DNA of 8,090 nt from an uncultured Eubacteriales bacterium (GTDB lineage Bacteria; Bacillota; Clostridia; Oscillospirales; Acutalibacteraceae). Numbering within the stretch: the stretch's first letter is position 1; each line of letters begins with the position of its first letter. The stretch is taken from positions 1 through 8,090 of the forward strand of contig ONXZ01000049.1 of assembly GCA_900321905.1 (NCBI GenBank). The letters are read 5' to 3'. The notes beneath the pieces were generated by a model. The model searched no databases, was not told the origin of the DNA, and worked only from the letters and a program-made list of their open reading frames with translations. The position numbers were made by a program, and so were the translations under genes. Positions 1 through 6,784 of the stretch are shown here, piece by piece.

Positions 1-900
1 AATCAGGTAGCCGAGTATCATTATTACCGCAATTGCGCCGATAAATCCAAATTCTTCACCTGCGACGGAAAGTATCATATCGTTCTGATTTTCAGGCACT
101 GCGCCGCTCTGGGTCATATCGCCCTGCAGATATCCCTGCCCGAACAGTCCGCCCGAGCCGAGCGCTATTTTGCCGTTTGTCTGCTGATACATAACGTCCT
201 TGTACTGGTCGGGGTAAAACAGCGCTACGATACGGCTGCGCTGGATACCTCCGATTATACCTGTACGCCAGGCAACAACAAAACCGACCACAACAGCGCA
301 AATGCCTGCAACAAAGTAACCGAGGTTAACCCTTGCAAAAAACAGCATACCGATAAACATCAGCATAAAAATCAGGGCAGAACCTGCGTCACCGGTCATA
401 AGCACAAGACCTATCGGCACAGCGCCGTGGATTACGAGCGGAATGATTGATTTTAACTTGTTAATGTTGTCACGCACCAAATCGAGGTGGTAACTGAACG
501 AGATTATAAATCCGACCTTCAGCAGTTCCGACGGCTGGAAAAAGAATATCTTTAAATCGAGCCACGACTTTGCGTCCTGTCTTGCAGACGGCGCAACGCC
601 GAAGAAGAAGGTAAACACCATCAGCGCGACGCAGCCGATTGCAATTACGGGCCACAGTTTTGATATAATCTCATAGTCGATGTTTGACACAAGTATCGCA
701 ATTGCAAGACCCATTATTACGGACACGAACATACTGCGCACATCGGAGGTTATTATTTTGCCGTCCTCCAGCGTGGAATACGTTGCGCTGTAAACGAGCA
801 CCAGTCCGTAAATCGACGCAAGTATTGCCGATACAAGCGTTGTAAAATCCGTACTTTTTATAAAATGCGATACGGATTTTTCATTTGTATTAGTTTTCAT
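1..900 (-). CDS. rodA: RodA-type SEDS peptidoglycan glycosyltransferase, C-terminus beyond window edge
   Basis: SEDS-family polytopic membrane protein that polymerises lipid II into glycan strands, normally with a class B PBP partner. I read 300 residues from ATG at 900-898; the rest lies beyond base 1. Hydrophobic helices recur throughout. SEDS landmarks are QPSELLK at residues 122-128, the GSGGLFGQG loop at 248-256 followed by YLQG, and PENQND at 269-274 before a GEEFGF block at 281-286. Asp274 falls at the conserved catalytic Asp of the family (usually in an HTDFIF context, here QNDMIL). The IALGSGG and LQG wording favours RodA over FtsW or SpoVE. The usual QPDLGT-like motif reads TGDAGSA at 169-175. 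A GAAAGG ribosome site lies about 8 bases upstream of the start. It is divergent from fhs and has its own promoter. Assignment to SEDS is firm; the RodA subtype is less certain. Confidence 0.88.
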   Translation of the reverse strand, partial: MKTNTNEKSVSHFIKSTDFTTLVSAILASIYGLVLVYSATYSTLEDGKIITSDVRSMFVSVIMGLAIAILVSNIDYEIISKLWPVIAIGCVALMVFTFFFGVAPSARQDAKSWLDLKIFFFQPSELLKVGFIISFSYHLDLVRDNINKLKSIIPLVIHGAVPIGLVLMTGDAGSALIFMLMFIGMLFFARVNLGYFVAGICAVVVGFVVAWRTGIIGGIQRSRIVALFYPDQYKDVMYQQTNGKIALGSGGLFGQGYLQGDMTQSGAVPENQNDMILSVAGEEFGFIGAIAVIMILGYLI

Positions 901-963
901 TTATTAGCCTTTCGCACCACAACCAGGGAAATTTGGTTGATTTAACTTTATCTGTTGAGTCCT

Positions 964-992
964 ATTATATTATTTTATTGATGAATTTTCAA
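964..992 (-). promoter_or_regulatory. sigma-A-type promoter for rodA
   Basis: Read on the minus strand, a -35 box TTGAAA (992-987, 5 of 6 consensus bases) is followed by a 17-base spacer and a perfect -10 box TATAAT (969-964). Transcription would begin near 957, giving a leader of about 57 bases before the rodA ATG. The promoter was assigned by eye from consensus and spacing, in an AT-rich region where chance matches are common, but both boxes and the optimal spacing agree. Confidence 0.65.
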
Positions 993-1011
993 TATAATAT
1001 TTAATTTATTC

Positions 1012-1040
1012 TTTAAATATTTACAGTATTATGTTATAAT
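1012..1040 (+). promoter_or_regulatory. sigma-A-type promoter for fhs and the downstream genes
   Basis: A weak -35 box TTTAAA (1012-1017, 4 of 6) is separated by 17 bases from a perfect TATAAT -10 box (1035-1040), which is preceded by TGT at 1032-1034 and so forms an extended -10 element. The expected start of transcription is near 1047. This leaves a leader of only about 26 bases, too short for a folate-sensing or other riboswitch. This is the only clear plus-strand promoter seen in the window. Confidence 0.68.
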
Positions 1041-1072
1041 GTTTAGCGAATAAATTTTCAAGGAGTACATAT

Positions 1073-2740
1073 ATGCTTACAGATATTGAAATTGCACAGT
1101 CAGCAAAGATGAAAAAAATTAACGAAATTGCACAGAGTATCGGCATTTCGTCAGATGATATTGAGCCTTACGGCCACTACAAAGCAAAACTCGGCGAGGG
1201 TGTGTTTGAAAAACTCAAGGATAAAGAGGACGGCAAACTGATTCTTGTTACAGCCGTTAACCCCACACCTGCAGGCGAGGGCAAGACTACAATCTCAATC
1301 GGTCTTGGTCAGGCTATGAATAAAATCGGCAAAAACGCTGTTGTTGCACTGCGCGAGCCGTCACTCGGACCTGTGTTCGGTATCAAAGGCGGTGCAGCAG
1401 GCGGAGGATATTCGCAGGTAGTTCCTATGGAGGATATCAACCTACACTTCACAGGCGATATGCACGCAATCACCGCGGCTAACAATCTTATGTGCGCTAT
1501 GCTCGACAACCACATTCAGCAGGGCAACGAGCAGAATATCGACCAAAGGCAGATTCTTGTTAAGCGCTGCCTTGATATGAACGACCGCGCGCTGCGCAAC
1601 ATTGTATGCTCTCTCGGCGGCAGGCTCAACGGTATTCCGCGTGAGGACCATTTTTGCATCACAGTTGCAAGCGAGGTTATGGCTATTCTCTGCCTTGCAG
1701 ACGATGTTTTTGACCTCAAGCGCAGGCTTGGCAATATTCTTGTTGCTTACCGCTATGACGGCACTCCTGTTTACTGCCGTGATATTAAGGCGGAGGGCGC
1801 AATGACCGTTCTGCTCAAGGACGCTATCAAACCAAACCTTGTGCAGACTCTTGAAAATACACCTGTTATTATGCACGGCGGACCTTTTGCCAACATCGCA
1901 CACGGCTGCAACTCCGTTCGCGCAACAAAAATTGCGCTCAAACTCGGCGACTACGCTATTACGGAAGCAGGCTTCGGCTCAGACCTTGGCGCGGAGAAGT
2001 TTATGGACATCAAGTGCCGCTATGCCAACCTCAAGCCGTCTTGCGTAGTGCTTGTTGCTACAGTCCGCTCAATGAAATATAACGGCGGCGTGCCGAAAGA
2101 GGAACTCACAAATGAAAATCTTGCCGCTCTCAAGGCGGGCAGCGTTAACCTCGGCGCGCATATTGATAATCTTAAAAAGTTCGGCGTGCCTGTTGTAGTG
2201 GCGCTCAACCACTTCAAAAAAGATACCGAATCCGAAATTGACTTTGTAAAGAGATTTTGTGCAGAAAAGGGCGTAGAAGTTGCGGTTGCAAAATGCTTTG
2301 CAGAGGGCGGAGCAGGCGGCACAGACCTTGCCGAAAAGGTTGTCGCGGCGTGCGAAAAGGAAAACGATTTTCACTTCCTCTACGACCTCGATATGCCGGT
2401 TTACGACAAAATCCGCACCATTGCCAAAGAGATTTACGGCGCTGACGGTTGCCACTTCCCTAAGGATACAAGAGCAGCAATAGACGGTTTTATCAAACTC
2501 GGCGCCGACAAACTTCCTGTCTGCATTGCAAAAACTCAGTACAGTTTTACCGACAATCCAAAAATGCTTGGCAGACCTGAAGGTTTTAAAATCACAATCA
2601 CCGCCGCAAATCTGTCAAACGGCGCAGGTTTCCTTGTGTGCCAGGCAGGCAATATTATGACTATGCCGGGCCTTTCAAAATCACCTGCGGCGTATAACAT
2701 TGACATTGACGAAAACGGTAACACCGTGGGACTTTTCTAA
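1073..2740 (+). CDS. fhs: formate–tetrahydrofolate ligase (10-formyl-THF synthetase)
   Basis: Cytoplasmic enzyme making 10-formyl-THF from formate, THF and ATP. It feeds purine and fMet-tRNA synthesis and, in acetogens, the methyl branch of the Wood–Ljungdahl pathway. The 555-residue length matches the bacterial family. Visible motifs are the ATP-binding loop TPAGEGKTT at 65-73, the first family signature [11 protein letters not shown] at 103-113, the second signature [12 protein letters not shown] at 328-339, and the C-terminal MPGLSK stretch at 531-536. The start is set by AAGGAG at 1060-1065, 7 bases before ATG. It is first in the plus-strand gene run, and its TAA overlaps the tsaE ATG by one base (TAATG), suggesting translational coupling. 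No other Wood–Ljungdahl gene is in the window, so a role in acetogenesis cannot be claimed. No key motif is missing. Confidence 0.98.
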   Translation: MLTDIEIAQSAKMKKINEIAQSIGISSDDIEPYGHYKAKLGEGVFEKLKDKEDGKLILVTAVNPTPAGEGKTTISIGLGQAMNKIGKNAVVALREPSLGPVFGIKGGAAGGGYSQVVPMEDINLHFTGDMHAITAANNLMCAMLDNHIQQGNEQNIDQRQILVKRCLDMNDRALRNIVCSLGGRLNGIPREDHFCITVASEVMAILCLADDVFDLKRRLGNILVAYRYDGTPVYCRDIKAEGAMTVLLKDAIKPNLVQTLENTPVIMHGGPFANIAHGCNSVRATKIALKLGDYAITEAGFGSDLGAEKFMDIKCRYANLKPSCVVLVATVRSMKYNGGVPKEELTNENLAALKAGSVNLGAHIDNLKKFGVPVVVALNHFKKDTESEIDFVKRFCAEKGVEVAVAKCFAEGGAGGTDLAEKVVAACEKENDFHFLYDLDMPVYDKIRTIAKEIYGADGCHFPKDTRAAIDGFIKLGADKLPVCIAKTQYSFTDNPKMLGRPEGFKITITAANLSNGAGFLVCQAGNIMTMPGLSKSPAAYNIDIDENGNTVGLF

Positions 2741-3174
2741 TGACGGAATTTATAACTCACAGCGCGCAGGAAACGGAGCAGAAAGCCGCCGAACTTGCGC
2801 AGAAAGTAGATAAAGGGTGCGTTATCGGCTTCCTCGGCGAACTCGGCGCAGGCAAGACGGCTTTCACTCGCGGTTTTGTCAAAGGGCTTGGAATTGACGC
2901 TGACGTATCCTCGCCGACATTTGCCGTGTGCAACGATTATATTGGCGAAAATGCACGCGCTTTGCACTATGATATGTACCGTGTTGACGGGTGGGACGAC
3001 CTCTATTCTGTAGGTTTTTTCGACTCGCTCGACAGCGGCGCATATATCCTGTGCGAGTGGAGCGAAAATATTTTCGGCGCTTTGCCCGACGACGCGCTGA
3101 TAGTTAAAATAGAAAAAATCGACGACACCTCACGTCGTTTTACTATAGTTAAAAAATCGGAATTTGAAGTATGA
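2740..3174 (+). CDS. tsaE: tRNA t6A37 threonylcarbamoyladenosine biosynthesis ATPase TsaE
   Basis: Small P-loop ATPase that works with TsaB and TsaD to transfer the threonylcarbamoyl group from TC-AMP to A37 of ANN-decoding tRNAs. The 144 residues are of typical length. The Walker A motif is GELGAGKT at 33-40 (Lys39, Thr40), followed by the family motifs SPTF at 58-61, HYDMYR at 76-81 and CEWSENI at 105-111. The start codon shares one base with the fhs stop, and no separate Shine–Dalgarno sequence is evident, so it probably relies on coupling with fhs. The last four bases overlap tsaB (ATGA). A tsaE–tsaB pair is a common bacterial arrangement; placement behind fhs is less usual. tsaD is not in the window and must lie elsewhere. 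Confidence 0.96.
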   Translation: MTEFITHSAQETEQKAAELAQKVDKGCVIGFLGELGAGKTAFTRGFVKGLGIDADVSSPTFAVCNDYIGENARALHYDMYRVDGWDDLYSVGFFDSLDSGAYILCEWSENIFGALPDDALIVKIEKIDDTSRRFTIVKKSEFEV

Positions 3175-3839
3175 TTTTATCTGTTGATTCCTCGGCGGTC
3201 ACGGCTTCTGCCGCGCTGACCGACGGTGACAAGGTTATTAAAAGTGAATTTGCAAACACCGGTCTTACGCACAGCGAAACACTGCTGCCTATGATTAAAC
3301 GTGTTATGCACGGCAATTCTTTTGCCGAGCTTGAAGCGATTGCAATTACAGCAGGACCGGGCTCGTTTACGGGTGTGCGTATTGGAGTGGCAACCGTTAA
3401 GGGACTTGCGTTTGAAAATAATACGCCGTGCGTTGCCGTTTCAACTCTTGAAGCGATTGCGTATAACTTTATTGACAAAGACTGTGTTGTTTGCGCAGTT
3501 ATGGACGCGCGCCGTATGCAGTTTTACAACGCGATATTTAAAATTGAAAACGGTGTTTGTCAGCGTATGACGCCCGACCGTGCAATAGCGATTGAAGATT
3601 TGCGCGGGGAACTCAAAAAGTTTGACAGTGTAGTTATCGCAGGTGACGGCGCAAAACTGTGCTATGAAAATCTTGAACTTGAAAATGCGGTTTTGCCGAG
3701 CGATGATATGATTTATCAAAACGCAACCTCTGTTGCAAAGGCGGCAAAAAACAAAAAACGCATTGAGCCTGCCGCGCTAATGCCTACATATCTCAGGCAG
3801 TCGCAGGCTGAACGCGAACTTAAACTAAAAATGTCATAA
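3171..3839 (+). CDS. tsaB: tRNA t6A37 biosynthesis scaffold protein TsaB
   Basis: Non-catalytic ASKHA-fold partner of TsaD in the t6A complex; TsaB and TsaD form a heterodimer to which TsaE binds. The 222 residues fit the family. Recognisable elements are the N-terminal strand MILSVDSS at 1-8, GLTHSETLLPMI at 31-42, the highly conserved GPGSFTGVRIG at 62-72, the MDARRMQFY segment at 111-119, and the C-terminal PTYLRQSQAE at 205-214. Its ATG overlaps the tsaE TGA in ATGA, implying coupled translation. In many Firmicutes tsaB is followed by rimI and tsaD. Here the next gene, 17 bases downstream, is instead a zinc-ribbon membrane protein. Confidence 0.96.
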   Translation: MILSVDSSAVTASAALTDGDKVIKSEFANTGLTHSETLLPMIKRVMHGNSFAELEAIAITAGPGSFTGVRIGVATVKGLAFENNTPCVAVSTLEAIAYNFIDKDCVVCAVMDARRMQFYNAIFKIENGVCQRMTPDRAIAIEDLRGELKKFDSVVIAGDGAKLCYENLELENAVLPSDDMIYQNATSVAKAAKNKKRIEPAALMPTYLRQSQAERELKLKMS

Positions 3840-3856
3840 CAAAGAGAGGTAACACT

Positions 3857-4861
3857 ATGTTTTGTAAAAATTGCGGAACTGAACTTTCGGACAACCAGAC
3901 AGTCTGCCCGCGTTGCGGCGCTCAAAACGAGCAGGTCTCAAATGACAAAAAACGTACCAACGCGCCTGCAATTGCGGTTATCGCAGTGCTTGCGGTAATA
4001 CTCGCAGGCATTATTGCCTTGCTGGGTTTTAAACTCACTTCAAAGAAAAATGCAGAGCCTGCAACGCAAGCGACGGATACTACTTCTGTGGCAGGCAGCA
4101 CAACAGAAGGCTTTGAAGATTATGAGCCGCAGGGCAATTCCTATTACGTCAAAGATAACGCTGAACTTCTAACAAAAAGAGAGCGTGAAAAACTTGCTGC
4201 TAAACTTGAAAGCGTTTGTAAAAAGTATAATTTTGATATCGTTATCCACACAACAAAATCATTCCGCGACAAGACGCCGCAGGAGTATGCCGAAACGTTT
4301 TATGACAGCAACGGCTACGGTCAGAATTCGTCTAAGGACGGCTGTATCCTTGTGATTAATATTGAAACAAGGGACTGGTATATTTCGCCTTGCGGTCTTG
4401 GCAATACGGTGCTTGACGACAGCGGTATCACTAAGGTGTCAGACGCAATGCTCCCGTCGTTTAAGGACGAAAATTTTTATGAGGGATTTGTGGATTTTGT
4501 AGACGCTACTACAGAACTGCTTGACAGGCACAAAAACAGCACTGCGGCAGGCGCAAAAACCACCAAAGCAACAACCGCGCCTGCAGTAAGCAGTCAGAAC
4601 ACGCCGTTTTACGCTGTGTTTGTAGGCGGCTATAAATCAAGGTCTGACGCGCTTGACGAAGCGGAAAGGTATAAAAACCTCGGATACTACGACGCTGCAG
4701 TTATTGTTTCAACAGATTGGAGCAACCTCAATAAAGAGCGCTGGTACTGCGTTACAGCAGGCAGATATTCTACCAAAGCGGAGGCGCAAAACATACTACC
4801 TAAAGTAAAATATGAATGTCCGAGCGCGTATGTAAAATACACCGGCGACTACCGGGGATAA
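3857..4861 (+). CDS. zinc-ribbon, single-pass membrane protein with TPM and SPOR domains
   Basis: The 334-residue protein has a modular plan. An N-terminal zinc ribbon has Cys3, Cys6, Cys17 and Cys20 (CxxC-x10-CxxC). A KKR cluster at 31-33 precedes one transmembrane helix at about 36-59, predicting the ribbon inside and the rest outside. A Thr/Ala/Glu-rich linker leads to a TPM (YgcG-like) domain at about 98-226, with VKDNAELLT near its start, DGCILVINIE at 161-170 and YISPCGLGN at 175-183. A Thr/Ala-rich spacer (227-248) leads to a SPOR-like repeat at about 249-331, with FYAVFVGGYKS and WYCVTAGRYST as its two matching halves. SPOR domains bind glycan strands lacking stem peptides, so wall or septal targeting is plausible. 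A GAGAGG ribosome site at 3844-3849 lies 7 bases before the start. The molecular function is unknown. The TPM call is confident, SPOR somewhat less so. Confidence 0.85.
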   Translation: MFCKNCGTELSDNQTVCPRCGAQNEQVSNDKKRTNAPAIAVIAVLAVILAGIIALLGFKLTSKKNAEPATQATDTTSVAGSTTEGFEDYEPQGNSYYVKDNAELLTKREREKLAAKLESVCKKYNFDIVIHTTKSFRDKTPQEYAETFYDSNGYGQNSSKDGCILVINIETRDWYISPCGLGNTVLDDSGITKVSDAMLPSFKDENFYEGFVDFVDATTELLDRHKNSTAAGAKTTKATTAPAVSSQNTPFYAVFVGGYKSRSDALDEAERYKNLGYYDAAVIVSTDWSNLNKERWYCVTAGRYSTKAEAQNILPKVKYECPSAYVKYTGDYRG

Positions 4862-4900
4862 ACAAAAACTGCTGACTGTTTCGACTGAAAGGAGAAAACT

Positions 4901-5350
4901 ATGATTTCAATTGGTTCAGACCACGCGGGATTTCCGCTCAAGCATGAGATTAAAAAGTATCTTGACGAAAACAAAATTGATTACACAGATGTCGGCTGCT
5001 TTACAGACGAGTCGTTTGACTACGCAATTTCCGCTCAGATGGCGTGCGATAAGGTAGTCAGCGGCGAGTGTGACAAGGCAATACTTATCTGCGGCACAGG
5101 CATTGGTATATCAATGGCTGCAAACAAGGTCAAGGGTATCCGTGCCGCGGCGTGCAGCGACTACTTCAGCGCAAAGTATACTCGCCTTCACAACGACGCA
5201 AACTGCCTTTGTATGGGCGCAAGAGTAATCGGTGCGGGTGAAGCTATAGAACTTGTTGACGTTTTCCTTAACACAGAGTTTGAAGGCGGACGTCATCAGC
5301 GCAGAATTGACCAGATTACGGATATTCAAAACGGCAAAAAACTATACTAA
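4901..5350 (+). CDS. rpiB: RpiB/LacA/LacB-family sugar-phosphate isomerase, likely ribose-5-phosphate isomerase B
   Basis: Cytoplasmic isomerase of the RpiB fold, most likely interconverting ribose 5-phosphate and ribulose 5-phosphate in the pentose phosphate pathway. The 149 residues match the family. SDHAGF at 6-11 supplies the Asp7-His8 pair, CGTGIGISMAANK at 64-76 carries the catalytic Cys64 and the phosphate-binding glycine loop, and RLHNDANC at 95-102 supplies His97. GGRHQRR at 129-135 holds conserved arginines. A strong AAAGGAGA at 4888-4895 sits about 6 bases before ATG, after a 39-base gap from the preceding gene. LacA/LacB (galactose-6-phosphate isomerase) and allose-6-phosphate isomerase relatives share these motifs, but no lactose or allose genes are nearby, so RpiB is preferred. 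It is the only clearly metabolic gene among the envelope-type genes of the second half. Confidence 0.93.
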   Translation: MISIGSDHAGFPLKHEIKKYLDENKIDYTDVGCFTDESFDYAISAQMACDKVVSGECDKAILICGTGIGISMAANKVKGIRAAACSDYFSAKYTRLHNDANCLCMGARVIGAGEAIELVDVFLNTEFEGGRHQRRIDQITDIQNGKKLY

Positions 5351-5363
5351 TAAGAACTTATTA
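5348..5363. repeat. short perfect inverted repeat after rpiB
   Basis: TAATAAG, AA, CTTATTA form a 16-base near-palindrome that includes the rpiB stop codon and ends 20 bases before the next gene's preferred start. The arms are almost all A/T and the loop is very short, and no U-run follows, so it is not an intrinsic terminator. It could be a weak operator or RNA processing site, or chance in AT-rich DNA. Confidence 0.25.
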
Positions 5364-5368
5364 AAGCC

Positions 5369-5375
5369 GAAAGGA
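5369..5375 (+). promoter_or_regulatory. ribosome binding site that decides the start of the next gene
   Basis: The sequence GAAAGGA overlaps the first in-frame ATG (5375-5377) and therefore cannot serve it. It sits 8 bases ahead of the second in-frame ATG at 5384, which is a normal spacing. The start at 5384 also places the zinc ribbon directly at the N-terminus (MKKCVWC), as in the two sister proteins. Confidence 0.75.
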
Positions 5376-5383
5376 TGAATAGA

Positions 5384-6784
5384 ATGAAAAAATGCGTATG
5401 GTGCAATACCCAGGTTGACGATAATGCGGTATTCTGTCCTAACTGCGGACACCTTTGCGATTCAAAAAACTCAGGCGTTATGCCTATGTATAACGCTGAC
5501 AGCGACGAACTGAAAACGCAGCCGATTCAGGGTGCAGCCTATGACCCGAACGATGATACCATGCAGAAAACGGAGGCGCTTTTTCCTGATGATTTTAACA
5601 ATCAGAATTCACAGCAGGCGTATACAAAACCGCTGACTGAAGATGAGGCTCAAAACGCCTACGGCAACTATAGCAGATACGGCGGCGCTACACCTGCAAA
5701 CGGCGCACAAATGAACAGTCAGCAGGGTTACAACTATCAGTATGCGCAACCTGCAAGCACACAGTACAACAACGCATACCGCGAGCCTGACTACAGAAAC
5801 TACGGCGACTACAACAACCCCGCAGGCGGTCAGGGCGGCGATATTGCAGCTGCTCAAAAACCTAAAAAGAACACAGGGCTTATTATTATTGTTTCTGTCC
5901 TCGCTGTTGTTCTTGCAGCGGCAATCGGCGTGCTTATTTACACTCTTGCACAAAGAGATGATACTAACAGTTATACAGACTCTAACCTGAACGGCTCAAT
6001 CTCAAGCGATGAAACTTTGCCGTCTGACGAGTCATACATTGATACAGTTGATAGCGAATTTGAAGAGACTGTTAACAGCGGAACCGAAAGTATACGCGGA
6101 CTGGCTATATATGAAAACGGCGGCGATACGCACGGTTACGGCTCGCACGGCGAAACGCACTCGGCTTCCGCCTGCGTAATTTATCCTATACTTTACGCCT
6201 ACGCGCACGAGATTGACAACGGCGCAATGTCCTCGTCAGACCAGGTTATGATTGTCGGCAACGGCGACGGACGCGGTGGCAAGGTTAAAGTCAGCGGCAA
6301 CTACGCTTCCGTTGAAACGCTTATGGAAATCGCTTTTCGCGACAGTAATTCCGACGCTATTAACTCGCTGATGTTGCATTTTGGTATGAGCGAGATTGAA
6401 ACTATTTGCAAAAATGCAGGATATTACAGCATTACGGTTGAAAAGAAAATTGGCACAGAGATAAAGGGCAAGGACAATCGCATAAGCGCTGACGACCTCG
6501 CAAAAATTGTAGGCGAAATGTACCAATCAAACGGATACGCCGGCAGAGTGCTTGCCCAATATACTATTAAATCCGAAGAAGTGTTCGGAATGGGCGAAAT
6601 ATTTACAGGCTCTGAAATACACAATTTTAACGGCTGGACCAATTATGTGTATAACGAGGTTATTATCGTTGAAAAAGACGGCAAAACCTACGTTGTTGCT
6701 TGTATCACAAAAACTAAAACAGATAAAAACAACAAAACAACTGCAAAAAACATTGGAGGAGCGCTGAATAAATGTCTGAAATAA
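5384..6784 (+). CDS. zinc-ribbon membrane protein with degenerate class A beta-lactamase-like domain (predicted pseudoenzyme)
   Basis: 466 residues from the preferred ATG at 5384; an upstream in-frame ATG at 5375 would add three residues but overlaps the ribosome site. The zinc ribbon uses Cys4, Cys7, Cys18 and Cys21. Next comes a long low-complexity region rich in Tyr, Asn, Gln and Gly (about 73-152), then KPKK and one transmembrane helix at about 163-187. An acidic/Ser linker leads to an outside domain at about 235-463 that aligns by eye with the beta-lactamase-like core of the next gene. The catalytic motifs are lost: SxxK reads ACVI at 263-266 after the shared SAS-like lead-in, SxN reads SNS at 321-323, and KTG reads FNG at 415-417. 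A ligand-binding or structural role is therefore more likely than hydrolysis. Its 3' end overlaps the next gene by 13 bases. Fold assignment is moderately confident; function is unknown. Confidence 0.82.
   Translation: MKKCVWCNTQVDDNAVFCPNCGHLCDSKNSGVMPMYNADSDELKTQPIQGAAYDPNDDTMQKTEALFPDDFNNQNSQQAYTKPLTEDEAQNAYGNYSRYGGATPANGAQMNSQQGYNYQYAQPASTQYNNAYREPDYRNYGDYNNPAGGQGGDIAAAQKPKKNTGLIIIVSVLAVVLAAAIGVLIYTLAQRDDTNSYTDSNLNGSISSDETLPSDESYIDTVDSEFEETVNSGTESIRGLAIYENGGDTHGYGSHGETHSASACVIYPILYAYAHEIDNGAMSSSDQVMIVGNGDGRGGKVKVSGNYASVETLMEIAFRDSNSDAINSLMLHFGMSEIETICKNAGYYSITVEKKIGTEIKGKDNRISADDLAKIVGEMYQSNGYAGRVLAQYTIKSEEVFGMGEIFTGSEIHNFNGWTNYVYNEVIIVEKDGKTYVVACITKTKTDKNNKTTAKNIGGALNKCLK
6755..6761 (+). 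promoter_or_regulatory. strong Shine–Dalgarno for the serine hydrolase gene, inside the preceding gene
   Basis: GGAGGAG lies within the last codons of the upstream zinc-ribbon gene, 10 bases before the ATG at 6772. This near-perfect anti-16S match supports the 6772 start and means that ribosomes finishing the pseudoenzyme gene traverse the initiation site of its relative. Confidence 0.8.

Noticed and set aside
921..938. AACCA...TGGTT hairpin in the rodA leader region
   Set aside because: A five-base stem with an eight-base loop is too weak to call a terminator or regulatory RNA.
991..1001. AATATAATATT palindrome and an extra plus-strand TATAAT at 993-998
   Set aside because: It is in very AT-rich DNA, no plausible -35 box lies at the right distance, and it is adjacent to better promoter candidates.
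1442..1903. 153-codon open frame on the minus strand inside fhs
   Set aside because: It lies entirely antisense to a well-conserved enzyme, has no ribosome site or recognisable domain, and its composition is what a reversed coding strand would give.
2069..2455. 128-codon minus-strand open frame within fhs
   Set aside because: Antisense shadow of the conserved C-terminal half of fhs, with no supporting signal.
4862..4900. Possible terminator between the TPM/SPOR gene and rpiB
   Set aside because: The 39-base gap has no stable inverted repeat and no T-run; it mostly holds the rpiB ribosome site.
5609..5953. Cys/Val-rich minus-strand open frame of 114 codons
   Set aside because: It is the reverse reading of the Tyr/Asn/Gln-rich low-complexity region (TAC, AAC and GCA codons read backwards give Val and Cys), so the composition is an artefact.
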